From the NCBI GenBank assembly GCA_019313765.1, contig JAFDAP010000113.1, positions 1-6,135 on the forward strand: a stretch of 6,135 nt of DNA. Reading direction: 5' to 3'. A model generated the notes under the pieces. It saw only the letters and a program-made list of their open reading frames with translations. It searched no databases and was not told where the DNA came from. Both the position numbers and the translations under genes were made by a program. Shown here piece by piece: positions 5,890 through 6,135 of the stretch. This stretch comes from Deltaproteobacteria bacterium. Its GTDB lineage: Bacteria; Desulfobacterota; DSM-4660; Desulfatiglandales; Desulfatiglandaceae. Each line of letters begins with the position of its first letter. Within the stretch, counting starts at the first letter, position 1.

Positions 5890-6135
5890 AGATCACCTTT
5901 GTCCACAATTTCACATAGGCGTTTCTAAAACGGATATAACAGTATTGATGGACTCGTAAAAAGTCAGGATGTCCGAAACTGTCATTTCGACCGAAGGGAG
6001 AAATCTTATTTATTCAAATAGTTACACCTGAAAGATTTCTCGCGCAGTTTATCCCGCATTGCGGGGCTCGAAATGACAACAAAACGAGACTTTTTACGAG
6101 GTTATCAGCATTGATATATACACCAAAATAGCTTA
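5890..6135. other. Intergenic region upstream of the hydrolase gene
   Basis: No coding region is supported in these 246 bp. Most is the nested palindrome. The 50 bp next to the hydrolase start hold its ribosome binding site but no clear -35/-10 pair: GTTATA and TATGTG are spaced 17 nt apart but both are weak. The last 20 bp are AT-rich and show nothing recognisable. Confidence 0.6.
5940..6115. mobile_element. MITE-like nested palindromic repeat with a possible imperfect target duplication
   Basis: Three nested pairs of perfect inverted arms are visible. The outer pair is CTCGTAAAAAGTC (5953-5965) with its complement at 6088-6100. The second is TGTCATTTCGA (5980-5990) with 6068-6078. The inner is GAGAAATCTT (5998-6007) with 6032-6041. 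After three mismatches the outer arms extend by TGAT (5946-5949 with 6104-6107). An extra small hairpin, CCCGC-ATT-GCGGG, is at 6053-6065. The edges carry near-identical direct repeats, CAGTATTGAT (5940-5949) and CAGCATTGAT (6106-6115), differing at one base. No protein is encoded. This is the architecture of a non-autonomous palindromic element. The GTCATTTCGA...GAGAAATCT core is, from memory, a widespread intergenic repeat in several phyla, but the copy number in this genome cannot be seen here. Confidence 0.75.

Noticed and set aside
6053..6065. CCCGC-ATT-GCGGG hairpin as a separate terminator
   Set aside because: It lies inside the nested palindromic element and has no T-tract on either side. 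It is treated as part of the repeat.

Overview
All five substantial genes lie on the minus strand and read right to left. The protein set is a Lon-related AAA protease, an Hsp20, a TIGR01777-type SDR, a HisK-like PHP phosphatase and a membrane-anchored alpha/beta hydrolase. Together with moderate GC, AGGAGG-type ribosome binding sites, sigma70-like promoters and a nested palindromic repeat of a kind I recall from Desulfobacterota and related phyla, this suggests a Gram-negative anaerobe of deltaproteobacterial type. The taxonomy is an inference from style and recall, not a search result.

Layout in the direction of transcription: (1) 6135-5890 is intergenic and mostly filled by a palindromic element of about 160 bp with three nested pairs of inverted arms, flanked by a near-perfect 10-bp direct repeat. 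(2) 5889-4951 encodes an alpha/beta hydrolase with an N-terminal membrane anchor. (3) 4950-4855 holds a well-formed promoter (TTGACA-N17-TATTCT), a perfect palindrome over the predicted transcription start, and a strong Shine-Dalgarno. That Shine-Dalgarno serves a 23-codon ORF at 4854-4783, too short for routine gene calling. (4) This small ORF overlaps a GTG start of the SDR gene by 4 bp (GTGA). The SDR gene in turn overlaps the PHP phosphatase gene by 4 bp (ATGA). The three ORFs therefore look like one translationally coupled unit ending at 3051. (5) A 94-bp gap carries a second good promoter (TTGATA-N17-TATAAG) for hsp20 (2956-2504). After 67 bp, which include three tandem copies of a 7-bp unit, comes the Lon-related protease gene. 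It starts at 2436 and runs off the left edge after 812 codons, probably close to its natural end.

Functionally the left part is a protein quality-control pair: a holdase small heat-shock protein and an ATP-dependent protease. The middle part is a coupled SDR/PHP pair of uncertain metabolic role, and the right part is a lone envelope-associated hydrolase. No RNA genes, CRISPR arrays, prophage or transposase genes were found. I do not see a large undescribed system. The most interesting details are the hidden coupled small ORF with its promoter and operator-like palindrome, and the MITE-like nested palindrome.
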